The notes below the pieces were generated by a model. That model ran no database searches and had not been told where the DNA came from. It saw only the letters and a list, made by a program, of their open reading frames with translations. Shown here in pieces: positions 1 through 5,439 of a stretch of 6,384 bases of DNA. The position numbers and the translations under genes are program-made. Origin of the DNA: Anaerolineales bacterium (GTDB lineage: Bacteria; Chloroflexota; Anaerolineae; Anaerolineales; Villigracilaceae); contig JAICQC010000271.1 of NCBI GenBank assembly GCA_025938055.1, positions 1 through 6,384 on the forward strand, given 5' to 3'. The stretch's first letter is position 1; each line of letters opens with the position of its first letter.

Positions 1-2
1 AC

Positions 3-1052
3 ACCTTCGCGGCGCTCACCACCCTCGAATGGATGCGAATCAACAATCCGGATGTCGTTCTCATCCCCAACGGTCTGATCCTCGAAATGGGGATCGTCTT
101 CCGCGTGGCGCGTTATCTTGGTATTCCTGCTGTGACCTTTGAATTCAACGACCAGCGCGAACAGATCTGGCTGGCGCAGAATACCTCCATTATGCGGCAG
201 GACACGGATTACCTTGTTCGAGAACGCTGCAGCCTGCCGATGACCGACGAAATGTATGAGCGCCTCGCTGACCTGGAGAATGCCCGGCGCGGGGCGCGTG
301 TCTGGGGCAAATCCAAGCGGCTGTGGCAATACGTCTCCGCGCAGGGCGCTGAGCAGACGCGCAAAGCGTTGGGTCTCGATGAGCGCCCCGTCGTCCTGCT
401 TGCTGCGAATGTCCTCGGCGACAGTCTCACGCTGGGACGTAATATCTTTGCCGGCTCGATGAGCGAATGGATCACGCGCACAGTCCAGTACTTTGCGAAA
501 CGAACCGATGTACAACTGGTAATCCGAATCCATCCGGGCGAGAAACTTGTGCCGCAGGCAAAATCGATGGGCACGGTGGTGCGCGATGCGTTGCCGGAAA
601 TTCCGAGCCACATCCATGTGATTGGTGCGCTCGACAACGTCAATACGTATGATCTGATCGAGATCGCGGATCTGGGTCTGGCGTACACAACGACCGTTGG
701 TGTAGAGACTGCGATGAACGGTATCCCTGTCATTTCGTGTGGGGATACACATTACCGCGGTCGCGGTTTCACCATCGATCCGAACTCATGGGACGAATAT
801 TTCTCAACGCTCGAGAAGGTTTTGAATGACCTACCTGCCCATCGCCTCACCGATGAACAGACTGCTAAAGCCTGGAATTACGCTTATCGTTTCTTCTTCG
901 AATACCCGCGCCCGTTCCCGTGGCGCCTGATGAACTTCTGGGATGACCTTGAAGTCTGGCCTGTTGAAAAAGTCTTGAGCGATGAAGGCATGGTGCAGTT
1001 CGGAGATACGTTCAAGTTTTTGGTAGGCGAACCGTTTACGTGGAGAGATTGA
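3..1052 (+). CDS. GT-B-like capsule/polysaccharide biosynthesis protein, 5' end missing
   Basis: The reading frame is already open at the first complete codon (position 3) and runs 349 codons to TGA at 1050-1052. The ATG at 33 is probably internal, because the ten codons before it read as normal protein, so the N-terminus lies outside the window. The visible part looks like the C-terminal two thirds of a two-domain GT-B-type protein related to capsular polysaccharide synthesis proteins and UDP-GlcNAc 2-epimerase-like folds. A linker rich in charged residues leads to a second Rossmann-like half that begins VVLLAANVLGDS. It carries IRIHPGE (nt 522-542) and a glycine-rich TTTVGVETAMNGIPVI segment (nt 687-734), the usual place of nucleotide-sugar contacts, followed by GDTHYRGRGFTIDP. 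The likely role is glycosyl transfer or processing in surface glycan assembly, probably cytosolic. The exact substrate cannot be read from the sequence. It is followed directly by a hairpin and the methyltransferase genes, which suggests one transcript. Confidence 0.75.
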   Translation, partial: TFAALTTLEWMRINNPDVVLIPNGLILEMGIVFRVARYLGIPAVTFEFNDQREQIWLAQNTSIMRQDTDYLVRERCSLPMTDEMYERLADLENARRGARVWGKSKRLWQYVSAQGAEQTRKALGLDERPVVLLAANVLGDSLTLGRNIFAGSMSEWITRTVQYFAKRTDVQLVIRIHPGEKLVPQAKSMGTVVRDALPEIPSHIHVIGALDNVNTYDLIEIADLGLAYTTTVGVETAMNGIPVISCGDTHYRGRGFTIDPNSWDEYFSTLEKVLNDLPAHRLTDEQTAKAWNYAYRFFFEYPRPFPWRLMNFWDDLEVWPVEKVLSDEGMVQFGDTFKFLVGEPFTWRD

Positions 1053-1053
1053 A

Positions 1054-1100
1054 CTTCTTTCTTCTTTTCTCTTTAATTTGGAAAAGAAAGACGAAAGAGG
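1054..1100 (+). promoter_or_regulatory. Pyrimidine/purine hairpin covering a Shine-Dalgarno
   Basis: A pure C/T run (1054-1074) is followed by a nearly pure purine run (1080-1106). They fold as an outer stem CTTCTTTC (1054-1061) with GAAAGAGG (1093-1100; one G-T wobble), a 4-nt bulge AGAC (1089-1092), an inner stem TTCTTTTC (1062-1069) with GAAAAGAA (1081-1088), and an 11-nt loop. The 3' arm contains GAGG of the ribosome-binding site for the ORF at 1109. The hairpin starts one base after the upstream stop codon, so a ribosome terminating there would melt it. This suggests translational coupling, which is inferred from sequence only. There is no T-tract after the stem, so it is not a classical terminator. 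Confidence 0.45.
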
Positions 1101-1108
1101 GAAGAACT

Positions 1109-1129
1109 ATGGTTGATAAACTAGTATGA
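1109..1129 (+). CDS. Six-codon leader ORF coupled to methyltransferase start
   Basis: A purine-rich Shine-Dalgarno (AGAGGGAAG, 1096-1104) stands at normal distance before ATG 1109, not before the methyltransferase ATG 1126. The ORF reads MVDKLV and stops at TGA 1127-1129, which overlaps the methyltransferase start as ATGA. The straightforward reading is a translational-coupling mini-ORF: ribosomes load at 1109, terminate at 1129 and restart at 1126. Alternatively the ATG at 1109 is incidental and the same Shine-Dalgarno serves 1126 from too far away. The peptide itself is unlikely to have a function. Confidence 0.4.
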   Translation: MVDKLV

Positions 1130-1950
1130 CCGAGAATACAAAACAACAAGTCCGCGAATTCTATGATCAGATCGGCTGGTCGCAGGTCGGAGATGGGCTA
1201 TACCAGAACGCTCGCTACGAAGACCTGCGTCCGGTTTCGCGGGAGTACATCCATAAATGTCATATGCGCGTGAAGCGGCATCTCGCGCCGAAGGGTGACA
1301 TTCTGCTCGACGCGGGTTCAGGTCCCGTGCAGTGGCCCGAATATCTGACATATTCCGAAAACTATCGCTACCGCCTGTGCGCGGACATCTCCATCACGGC
1401 GCTGAAGGAAGCGCGCACGAAACTTCGCGATAAGGGATTATTCGTCGTCGCGGATATTGCGAACCTCCCATTTCAGCCAGATTCATTCGATGGTGTAGTC
1501 TCCATGCATACGATCCATCATCTGCCATTGAGCGAGCATAAGCGCGCCTATCTGGAATTACACCGTGTGTTGAAACCAGGGAAGTCGGGAGTGGTGGTCA
1601 ATGGATGGCATAATCCATTGTTAATGCGCATGGCAGAACCGTTCATCGGTATTGCCCGCCTCCTGAGCGGACGCTCCGCCAAGAAGAAAAAGAACTGGAA
1701 TAGTGAGGAAGATCAGGCAGGCACTTTCGTTGAAAAGATGACGCCGCGCTGGCTAAAAGATGAGTTGAACGGTGAAGTGAAATTTCAGATCTTTCCGTGG
1801 CGCAGTTTGAGCCCGCGGTTTACGCGTTGGTTTGTGCGTCCGCAGTTTGGCGGGAAGATGTACCTGCGTCTGGTCTACTGGCTTGAAGAGCGCTTTCCGG
1901 GATTTTTTGGAGAGCATGGGCAGTATCCCCTGATCGTGATCAAGAAGTAG
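1126..1950 (+). CDS. Class I SAM-dependent methyltransferase (Methyltransf_11 type)
   Basis: This 274-residue protein has the class I methyltransferase order of motifs. Motif I is LLDAGSGP (residues 60-67), which binds SAM. An acidic residue at the end of strand 2 (D87 in LCADIS) would hold the ribose hydroxyls. ADIANLPF (109-116) fits the adenine-binding loop, SFDGVVS (120-126) is strand 4, and MHTIHHLP (127-134) with HRVLKPG (146-152) is typical of the Methyltransf_11 group. The C-terminal hundred residues are specific to the subgroup, with a lysine run at 186-189 and many aromatic residues, and probably form the acceptor site or a membrane-proximal surface. The substrate is unknown. The setting among polysaccharide genes suggests methylation of a sugar or glycan precursor in the cytosol. 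The start is supported by the N-terminal helix ahead of motif I and by the ATGA overlap with the leader ORF. Confidence 0.8.
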   Translation: MTENTKQQVREFYDQIGWSQVGDGLYQNARYEDLRPVSREYIHKCHMRVKRHLAPKGDILLDAGSGPVQWPEYLTYSENYRYRLCADISITALKEARTKLRDKGLFVVADIANLPFQPDSFDGVVSMHTIHHLPLSEHKRAYLELHRVLKPGKSGVVVNGWHNPLLMRMAEPFIGIARLLSGRSAKKKKNWNSEEDQAGTFVEKMTPRWLKDELNGEVKFQIFPWRSLSPRFTRWFVRPQFGGKMYLRLVYWLEERFPGFFGEHGQYPLIVIKK

Positions 1951-1983
1951 ACGATTTGCGTAAGAGACTGGAGAATAGAGATT

Positions 1984-2784
1984 GTGTCCAGGTTTACAGA
2001 TCAACAGTATTTAAAGAACGATCAATATAAGGATTCATCGAATTTGGATGCGCGGGTGGCGATCCATAAGCGGTTTAGTATGAATCCTTATGGTTGGATG
2101 AATTGGGTCTTCGATAGTCTTCTCAAATTGCCAGAAGACGCAAAAATCCTGGAACTCGGCTGTGGTCCTGGATGGCTGTGGAAGGAGAACGTAAACCGCA
2201 TCCCGACAGACTGGAATATCACCCTCAGCGATCTTTCGCCGGGGATGCTGGATGCCGCGTGGAGAAACCTGGTCGTCACCGGACGCGCCTTCCTGTTCAG
2301 GGAGATCGACGCGCAGTCCATTCCGTTTGAGGATGAAACGTTTGATGCGGTCATTGCAAATCACATGTTGTATCATGTGCCCGAAAGATCAAAGGCAATT
2401 ACAGAATTCAGACGAGTTTTGAAATCAGATGGCCGTTTGTTCGCTACAACCGTTGGGCAAAATCACCTCAAAGAGATCGCGAATTGGATTCGTCAGGTGA
2501 ATCCTGGGGCGGACTTTAGCTCATTTGGAAGTCCCTTCACGCTGGATAACGGTTTGGAACAGTTGAAACAATTCTTCCCGCAAGTAACGCTTTCTCGCTA
2601 TCCTGATAGTTTACATGTAACAGAAGTCAAACCGATCATTGCTTTTATGATGTCAACTAGTCATGCCAGGGAATTATCCGAAGAGAAATTGGCAGACCTT
2701 GAGAATGAACTTGAACAAGAATTAAAAGATAAGGGCAAGATTTTTATCTCAAAAGATTCTGGCTTGTTTGAAGCTATAAAATAA
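1984..2784 (+). CDS. Class I SAM-dependent methyltransferase, second and unrelated subgroup
   Basis: The protein has 266 residues and starts at GTG 1984, preceded by GGAG (1970-1973) and AGAG (1977-1980), neither at ideal spacing. The start is favoured because the segment YLKNDQYKDSSNLDARVAIH, characteristic of this subgroup as I recall it, begins within ten residues. Motif I is ILELGCGPG (55-63). LSDLSPGML (81-89) supplies the acidic ribose-binding residue, IDAQSIPF (108-115) fits the adenine-loop region, and FDAVIANHMLYHVPER (120-135) is strand 4 with the post-motif typical of Methyltransf_11/25 proteins. FRRVLKSDGRLFATTVG is strand 5. It shares little with the preceding methyltransferase beyond the SAM core, so the pair is not a recent duplication. 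The final part, from about 2640, is noticeably more A+T-rich than pseB. The acceptor is unknown; glycan or a small molecule are both possible. Confidence 0.8.
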   Translation: MSRFTDQQYLKNDQYKDSSNLDARVAIHKRFSMNPYGWMNWVFDSLLKLPEDAKILELGCGPGWLWKENVNRIPTDWNITLSDLSPGMLDAAWRNLVVTGRAFLFREIDAQSIPFEDETFDAVIANHMLYHVPERSKAITEFRRVLKSDGRLFATTVGQNHLKEIANWIRQVNPGADFSSFGSPFTLDNGLEQLKQFFPQVTLSRYPDSLHVTEVKPIIAFMMSTSHARELSEEKLADLENELEQELKDKGKIFISKDSGLFEAIK

Positions 2785-2793
2785 TTTGCCTAC

Positions 2794-2841
2794 GGTGGTC
2801 GAGTAGTCCTGAGTGCTCTTCGAGGGACGTATCGAGGCCAC
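2794..2841 (+). repeat. REP-like palindromic unit, left copy of a BIME-like pair
   Basis: A 48-bp unit is bounded by GGTGGTCGAGTAG (2794-2806) and GTATCGAGGCCAC (2829-2841). Its centre has a short stem GTCC/GGAC (2806-2809 with 2825-2828). The end motifs match the inverted copy at 2871-2943 with few changes. Such paired-end palindromes are typical of dispersed REP-type repeats that accumulate between genes. No coding is seen in the unit. Confidence 0.6.
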
Positions 2842-2870
2842 TGATGATAGGTAAACAGGCAATTCATGGT

Positions 2871-2943
2871 GTGGTTTCGACACCTGCATTGGCGTGCGGT
2901 GCCAGTGTACGAGCAAGAAAAACGCTTGCTCTACTCAACCACC
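2871..2943 (-). repeat. REP-like palindromic unit, right inverted copy
   Basis: A 73-bp unit is bounded by GTGGTTTCGACAC (2871-2883) and CTACTCAACCACC (2931-2943). Read on the - strand it begins GGTGGTTGAGTAG and ends GTGTCGAAACCAC, so it is the left unit (2794-2841) in opposite orientation with a different, longer centre. The centre contains a perfect 7-bp hairpin GAGCAAG (2911-2917) with CTTGCTC (2925-2931) and a weaker TGGC/GCCA stem just before it. It ends 11 bp before the pseB Shine-Dalgarno. The two units plus the 29-bp linker account for most of the 180-bp gap upstream of pseB. Confidence 0.6.
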
Positions 2944-2964
2944 ATCTGAAACCAAGAGGTATTC

Positions 2965-3972
2965 ATGGACTGGAAAAATCAAACGATTCTCATCACCGGC
3001 GGGACCGGTTCTTTCGGCAAGAAATTTACAAAGATCGCGCTGGAGGAAAAGCAGCCGAAGAAGATCATCATCTTCAGCCGTGATGAATTGAAGCAGCACG
3101 AAATGCGAGTGCACGGATATGACCATCCGTCGATGCGTTATTTCATCGGCGATGTACGCGACCGCGAGCGGCTTGTGCGCGCCATGCATGGCGTGGACAT
3201 CGTCGTCCATGCCGCGGCGCTGAAGCAGGTCCCTGCCTGCGAGTACAACCCGATGGAAGCCATCAAGACTAATATTATGGGGACGGCGAACGTCGTCGAA
3301 GCCGCGCTGGATGCGGGGGTCAAGAAGGTCATGACCATCAGCACGGATAAAGCCGTCAACCCGGTTAACCTGTATGGCGCCACCAAGCTTGCCGCAGAGA
3401 AACTGACCGTCCAGAGCAACAACTACTCCGCGGGCAAAGCGACTCGCTATTCCTGCGTCCGCTACGGGAACGTAATTGGCAGCCGCGGATCTGTGGTGCC
3501 GCTCTTTCTCAAGCAGCGTGCTGGTGGAACCGTCACCATCACTGATGAGCGCATGACGCGCTTCTGGCTCTCCCTCGAGCAGGGCGTCCGTTTTGTGATG
3601 AATTGCATCGACCAGATGGAAGGTGGCGAAGTGTTCGTGCCGAAGATCCCCAGTACGAAGATTGTTGACCTTGCCAACGCGATCGTCCCCAACGCGAAGA
3701 TGAACATCATCGGCATCCGTCCGGGGGAAAAAGTCCATGAAGTGCTGATCTCGGAGGATGAAGCACGCAATACAGTGGAACGTGAGCATATGTTTATCGT
3801 CAAACCACCCGAAACTCTCTGGGAACGCGGGCTGGAGTATGAGGGCAAGGCGTTACCGGAAGGCTTCCGTTATTCCAGCGACGCGAATTCACAATGGCTG
3901 GATGTGGAAGGCATCAAAGAATTTGTCGCGCCGTTTGAACAATTGTTTGAAGAAGGAAATTTGGAGGGATAA
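2965..3972 (+). CDS. pseB: UDP-GlcNAc 4,6-dehydratase (inverting), PseB type
   Basis: This 335-residue extended short-chain dehydrogenase is close to the usual length of the PseB/FlaA1 family. PseB removes water from UDP-GlcNAc and inverts C5 to give the 4-keto-6-deoxy-L-arabino sugar, the first step to pseudaminic acid and related sugars, in the cytosol. The NADP-binding loop is TGGTGSFG (11-18). FSRDELKQHEM (37-47) and FIGDVRD (60-66) follow the family closely, as does HAAALKQVPACEYNP (82-96). The catalytic group is seen as Asp128 and Lys129 in STDKA and Tyr137 with Lys141 in YGATK. The Tyr argues for PseB over the CapE/WbjB branch, which has Met in that place as far as I recall. RYGNVIGSRGSV and IIGIRPGEKVHE complete the substrate half. 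Start ATG 2965 has AGAGG (2955-2959) at good spacing. No aminotransferase (PseC) follows; the next gene is a reductase. Confidence 0.92.
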   Translation: MDWKNQTILITGGTGSFGKKFTKIALEEKQPKKIIIFSRDELKQHEMRVHGYDHPSMRYFIGDVRDRERLVRAMHGVDIVVHAAALKQVPACEYNPMEAIKTNIMGTANVVEAALDAGVKKVMTISTDKAVNPVNLYGATKLAAEKLTVQSNNYSAGKATRYSCVRYGNVIGSRGSVVPLFLKQRAGGTVTITDERMTRFWLSLEQGVRFVMNCIDQMEGGEVFVPKIPSTKIVDLANAIVPNAKMNIIGIRPGEKVHEVLISEDEARNTVEREHMFIVKPPETLWERGLEYEGKALPEGFRYSSDANSQWLDVEGIKEFVAPFEQLFEEGNLEG

Positions 3973-3975
3973 GGG

Positions 3976-4077
3976 ATGTACATAAGTAGACAAGTATACA
4001 GGTATACAAGAAAACCAATCCTTCACATGCCTACATATTTACCTGTGTATTTGTATACCTGCTTGCTTACGCCATGA
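3976..4077 (+). CDS. 33-residue small ORF linking pseB to the reductase
   Basis: The ORF starts at ATG 3976, seven bases after a strong Shine-Dalgarno GGAGGG (3963-3968) that lies inside the last pseB codons. It runs 33 codons to TGA 4075-4077, which overlaps the reductase start as ATGA. The whole ORF consists of the TATAC-rich inverted repeat, giving a Tyr-, Leu- and Pro-rich peptide that begins MYISRQVYRYTRKP and ends YTCLLTP. It resembles no family I recognise. The reductase has no Shine-Dalgarno of its own, so this ORF offers a plausible way for ribosomes to reach it by termination and reinitiation. Whether the peptide itself matters is doubtful. The open frame across a repeat could also be chance. 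Confidence 0.4.
   Translation: MYISRQVYRYTRKPILHMPTYLPVYLYTCLLTP
3986..4070. repeat. TATAC-rich inverted repeat in the pseB-reductase gap
   Basis: CAGGTATACAA (3999-4009) is repeated exactly inverted as TTGTATACCTG (4051-4061). The arms extend imperfectly outward: GTAGACAAG (3986-3994) faces CTTGCTTAC (4062-4070), with four extra bases TATA in the left arm. Between the arms, TTACCTGTGTA (4039-4049) is a degenerate further copy of the same word. The palindrome ATGTACAT (3976-3983) precedes it. Base composition and word use differ sharply from the flanking genes. It looks like a dispersed or inserted repeat and could form a long hairpin in RNA just before the reductase start. Confidence 0.55.
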
Positions 4078-4988
4078 AACTCTTGATCACCGGTGCAAGC
4101 GGATTGCTTGGGATCAACCTCGCGATGGAAGCCCTGCGCGAGCATGAAGTCGTTGGGGTCGACCGCGGCAAGTTGAAGTCTGCTCCGTTTCAGGTGATCC
4201 AGGCTGATTTTCTTCAAAGGAACACCATTGACTCTATCCTCAGTACCATGCAACCCGATTGGCTGATCAACTGTGCTGCGCTGGCAAATCTCGAGAAGTG
4301 CGAGGTAAACCCGCAACAGGCAAAAGTACTCAACATAGACCTGGCTGGAGAACTGGCAGCCTCCTGTGCAAAAAGAAATATCCGCTTCGTCCATATCTCT
4401 ACCGATGCGGTCTTCGATGGCACAAAAGAAGGCTTTTACACGGAGGAGGATGAGTCGAGTCCACCCGGTGTATATTCACAAACCAAACTGGATGGCGAAT
4501 GCGCGGTTCAGGAAGTCGATCCGCAAGCCATTATTGCCCGCGTCAATTTTTATGGCTGGTCGTTAGGCGGACGACGAAGCCTCGCTGAGTTCTTTGTCAA
4601 CAATTTGAGCGAAGGCAAAAATGTTAACGGCTTTACCGACGTCATTTTTTGCCCGATGCTGGTCAACGACACTGCTCGCCTGCTGCTCGAAATGCTCCAG
4701 AAGGAGTTGAGCGGTTTGTATCATGTGGTCGGCGCGCAGCCGATGAGCAAGTACCAGTTCGGGATGGAGATTGCGCGTAGGTTCGGGTTGAGAGAAGACC
4801 TGATCTCGCCGCGCTCGGTCGAAGAGTCGGAGTTGACCGCCAAACGTTCCCACAATTTATGGCTGTCCATCCACAAACTATCCACAGATCTGGGACACGA
4901 AATCCCCGCCTTCTCCACAGGTTTGGCGGAGTTTTATACACAGTTCCAGCAGGGTTATCCACAGAAAATCAGGAGTTATCAACATTAA
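4074..4988 (+). CDS. RmlD-like NAD(P)-dependent sugar-nucleotide reductase
   Basis: This 304-residue extended SDR resembles dTDP-4-dehydrorhamnose reductase (RmlD/RfbD), which reduces the C4 ketone of a nucleotide-linked 4-keto-6-deoxy sugar. The cofactor loop is GASGLLG (7-13), beginning immediately after the start as usual. PDWLINCAALANLEKCE (61-77) matches the RmlD NAD(P)-side motif. STDAVFDG (109-116) and YSQTKLDGE (134-142) give the catalytic Thr110/Tyr134/Lys138 set. Length is normal for the family. Its substrate is uncertain. It may reduce the 4-keto product of the PseB-type neighbour, giving a 6-deoxy-HexNAc, rather than a dTDP sugar; no RmlA, B or C genes are visible here. There is no Shine-Dalgarno in the 20 bases before ATG 4074; the start overlaps the stop of the small ORF at 3976-4077. 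The last 120 bases of the gene carry several DnaA-box-like words in more than one reading frame. Confidence 0.82.
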   Translation: MKLLITGASGLLGINLAMEALREHEVVGVDRGKLKSAPFQVIQADFLQRNTIDSILSTMQPDWLINCAALANLEKCEVNPQQAKVLNIDLAGELAASCAKRNIRFVHISTDAVFDGTKEGFYTEEDESSPPGVYSQTKLDGECAVQEVDPQAIIARVNFYGWSLGGRRSLAEFFVNNLSEGKNVNGFTDVIFCPMLVNDTARLLLEMLQKELSGLYHVVGAQPMSKYQFGMEIARRFGLREDLISPRSVEESELTAKRSHNLWLSIHKLSTDLGHEIPAFSTGLAEFYTQFQQGYPQKIRSYQH

Positions 4989-5071
4989 ACGCCGCTTCAA
5001 AGGTGATTTGCTCACATATTCTCCCAAGCTTATCTCCAGAAGAGAGCGACTTATCCACAGGATTATCCCCA
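4867..5071 (+). promoter_or_regulatory. Cluster of DnaA-box-like direct repeats (TTATCCACA)
   Basis: The 9-mer TTATCCACA occurs exactly at 4955-4963 and 5051-5059, and TTATACACA, which fits the TTATNCACA consensus, at 4934-4942. Words with one mismatch are CTATCCACA (4878), TTCTCCACA (4911), TTATCAACA (4976) and TTATCCCCA (5063). Weaker ones are CCATCCACA (4867) and TTATCTCCA (5030). All lie on the + strand. Starts at 4934, 4955 and 4976 are exactly 21 bp apart, as are 5030 and 5051, and most other gaps are near multiples of the helical turn. The better sites share a G after the ninth base. The cluster spans the reductase 3' end, the 82-bp spacer and the DUF4260 start. Known DnaA binding to this word in other bacteria supports a DnaA site; function here is inference. 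Confidence 0.55.
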
Positions 5072-5439
5072 TGAAAAACCTTCTCCGGCTCGAAGAGCTC
5101 CTATTGTTTGGTCTTTCCCTGTTCCTTTTTTCTCAACTGGATTACGGATGGGGATGGTACGCGCTCTTGTTCCTGGCGCCCGATCTGAGCATGGTTGGCT
5201 ACCTGGCGAATCCACAGGTCGGCGCGTGGACCTATAACCTGGTCCATCACAAGGGACTTGCGGTGGCACTTTATGTGCTGGGCTACCTACTCTCAGTCCC
5301 GTGGCTGATGTTCGCAGGGACGATCCTGCTCGGACACTCCAGCCTCGATCGTGTCTTTGGGTATGGACTGAAATACGAGGACGCGTTCCAGAATACACAT
5401 TTGGGCAAAATTGGAAACAGAAGGAAGGATATTCAATGA
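5071..5439 (+). CDS. DUF4260 family small membrane protein
   Basis: The product is a 122-residue hydrophobic protein with the look of DUF4260 proteins: LLRLEELLLFGLSLFLFSQL at the start, LFLAPDLSMVGYLANPQVGA (33-52), YNLVHHKGLA (55-64), then a hydrophobic stretch and GHSSLDRVFGYGLKY (88-102) followed by FQNTHLGKIG. Three to four membrane segments are apparent, roughly residues 9-23, 29-45, 62-76 and 77-92. Conserved Asp, His and Arg residues (D38, H59, H89, D93, R94) could face a common site. The family has no function known to me. The ATG at 5071 is chosen over the in-frame TTG at 5008 because the family begins right at LLRLEE and because AGGA (5059-5062) stands eight bases upstream. That Shine-Dalgarno is fused to the DnaA-like word at 5051. 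The stop overlaps the next gene's start (ATGA), implying coupled translation. Confidence 0.8.
   Translation: MKNLLRLEELLLFGLSLFLFSQLDYGWGWYALLFLAPDLSMVGYLANPQVGAWTYNLVHHKGLAVALYVLGYLLSVPWLMFAGTILLGHSSLDRVFGYGLKYEDAFQNTHLGKIGNRRKDIQ

Noticed and set aside
209..733. Antisense ORF of 174 codons within the first gene
   Set aside because: It lies wholly inside a well-supported coding region, has no ribosome-binding site of note and no recognisable motifs.
1054..1100. Hairpin after the first gene as a rho-independent terminator
   Set aside because: The stem is poor in consecutive G-C pairs and is followed by purines, not a T-run.
2844..3091. Small + strand ORFs over the REP-like region and pseB start
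   Set aside because: They run through palindromic repeats and then out of frame into pseB, with no coding character.
2935..3789. Long antisense ORF (284 codons) opposite pseB
   Set aside because: It is the mirror of a strongly conserved pseB frame and its His/Asp/Arg-rich translation shows no domain; a shadow frame.
2965..3972. CapE/WbjB (L-FucNAc pathway) identity for the dehydratase
   Set aside because: The active-site segment reads NLYGATK with the catalytic Tyr, as in PseB, instead of the Met-containing CapE/WbjB pattern.
5008..5036. Possible promoter TTGCTC-17 bp-TATCTC before DUF4260
   Set aside because: Both hexamers match consensus at only three of six positions; too weak to call.
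5008..5070. TTG 5008 as the DUF4260 start
   Set aside because: The added residues are basic, unlike the family N-terminus, and encode the repeat array; ATG 5071 has AGGA at good spacing.
5301..5435. Upstream extension of the NUDIX gene to GTG 5301
   Set aside because: The extension overlaps DUF4260 in another frame, has no NUDIX-family character, and ATG 5436 has an ideal Shine-Dalgarno.
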